A stretch of 6,919 nucleotides of DNA. Source: Flavobacterium sp. GTDB lineage: Bacteria > Bacteroidota > Bacteroidia > Flavobacteriales > Flavobacteriaceae. The notes under the pieces were generated by a model that was given only the letters and a program-made list of their open reading frames with translations, ran no database searches and was not told the origin of the DNA. The position numbers were made by a program, and so were the translations under genes. The stretch spans positions 1-6,919 of the forward strand of contig JAGORP010000109.1 in assembly GCA_018062725.1 (NCBI GenBank), given 5' to 3'. Shown piece after piece: positions 6,178 through 6,919 of this stretch (positions within the stretch are counted from its first letter, which is position 1; every line of letters begins with the position of its first letter).

Positions 6178-6919
6178 TTACAGACGCTTTCAATTCGTCT
6201 ATAAAAGTAGTTAAATGTTCTATTTCTACGTGATCCATCACCACAATTTTATACCATTTGTTGTTTTCATTGTGTTGTTGAGGTACCAAATCATACTTTT
6301 CAGCAATTTTTTCTGGAATGGATTCCGAATGAATGGTTACGATATTCATAAAAGGTTCGCGGAAATATTGGATATTCAATAGGTCTAATTCGTGACATAA
6401 AAATTGAGTACGCATTTGTAAAATACTTACTTTTTCAAACCAGCCAAAAGCACCATAGGTAAATAAAATCATCCAAACTGCCACCGCATTCGCACCAGAA
6501 CGACTTCCGCAAAGGGTTAAATCCATTCCTTCTACGTATTCGGCTTCTTTGGTAAGTACGTTTTCGATTAATCCTTTTCGGCAAACAAAAATACCTGTTC
6601 CATAAGGCGCTTGCAACATTTTGTGCGCATCAATCGTAATCGAACTAATTTTTGGATTGCTAAAGTTGATATTTGTTTTTTGATTGCTAAACGGATACAC
6701 AAATCCGCCATAAGCACCATCAATATGTAAGCGATAAGTAACGTTGTGTTTTTCTAAAATCGAAGTATAATCATCAGGATTATCAACGGAACCAAACATG
6801 GTAGTTCCCATATTAGAAACAGCGATGAAATATTTTTTGCCTTTATTTTTTGCTTCTGAAATGATGTTATCCAATGCATTCACATCTATTTCGCGATTTT
6901 CAAATCCAACCGGAATTTT
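6170..6919 (-). CDS. PLP-dependent group II decarboxylase, C-terminal part (5' end outside window)
   Basis: The frame is open from the window edge to the TAA at 6172-6170, giving 249 visible residues. The first ones read KIPVGFENREIDVNAL, so the GTG at 6883 is internal. Family features (visible numbering) are SNMGTT (35-40), HIDGAYGG with D67, which contacts the PLP pyridine nitrogen, and TIDAHKML (95-102) with K100 as the Schiff-base lysine. GTGIFVCRKG and DLTLCGSRSG follow, then a C-terminal small domain. These belong to the fold type I decarboxylases that act on glutamate, aspartate, tyrosine, histidine or aromatic amino acids. The complete protein would be expected to be about 400-480 residues. 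The substrate cannot be named from this part. The gene overlaps the cyclo-ligase start by 8 bases and probably forms an operon with it. The family call is firm, but the specificity is open. Confidence 0.9.
   Translation of the reverse strand, partial: KIPVGFENREIDVNALDNIISEAKNKGKKYFIAVSNMGTTMFGSVDNPDDYTSILEKHNVTYRLHIDGAYGGFVYPFSNQKTNINFSNPKISSITIDAHKMLQAPYGTGIFVCRKGLIENVLTKEAEYVEGMDLTLCGSRSGANAVAVWMILFTYGAFGWFEKVSILQMRTQFLCHELDLLNIQYFREPFMNIVTIHSESIPEKIAEKYDLVPQQHNENNKWYKIVVMDHVEIEHLTTFIDELKASVNG

Noticed and set aside
6881..6883. GTG as the start of the decarboxylase
   Set aside because: The frame continues without a stop to the window edge, and a protein of this family needs about 200 more N-terminal residues.

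Overview
The window looks like chromosomal DNA from a member of the Bacteroidota, most likely a flavobacterium (Flavobacterium or a close relative). It is AT-rich and has no clear Shine-Dalgarno sequences. Promoter motifs are of the Bacteroidetes TAnnTTTG type, and the protein variants are those I associate with Flavobacteriaceae: a long IleRS2-type isoleucyl-tRNA synthetase, a TraR/DksA-like protein with a degenerate zinc finger, and a long LspA. This assignment comes from reading the sequence, not from a database search.

Layout, left to right. On the + strand: the C-terminal two thirds of the recombination mediator RecO (1-509, cut by the window edge); an 80-bp gap with a 14-bp tandem repeat and a good promoter; ileS (589-4179), ending in an AT-rich hairpin; a TraR/DksA-family regulator (4227-4607) followed by a strong intrinsic terminator; lspA (4690-5325), which has its own -7 promoter motif immediately upstream; and a small three-helix membrane protein of unknown function (5325-5606) whose start codon overlaps the lspA stop codon. 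On the - strand, converging on it: 5-formyltetrahydrofolate cyclo-ligase (5593-6177) and, upstream of it in the same transcription direction, a PLP-dependent group II decarboxylase (6170-6919, N-terminus beyond the window). These last two overlap by 8 nt.

Functionally this is mostly housekeeping: DNA repair, tRNA charging, lipoprotein maturation and folate salvage. ileS, the TraR/DksA-like gene and lspA in this order suggest a conserved neighbourhood in this lineage, although terminators divide it into separate transcription units. There is no mobile element, CRISPR array, phage gene, rRNA or tRNA, and no gene-free stretch longer than about 110 bp.

I do not see an undescribed multi-gene system. 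The observations most worth following up are the rearranged HIGH signature of the IleRS (GIHH instead of HxGH, linked to mupirocin hyper-resistance), an AT-rich apparent insertion in its editing domain, a GC-rich palindrome that appears to be inserted in frame in the cyclo-ligase gene, and the uncharacterised membrane protein coupled to lspA.
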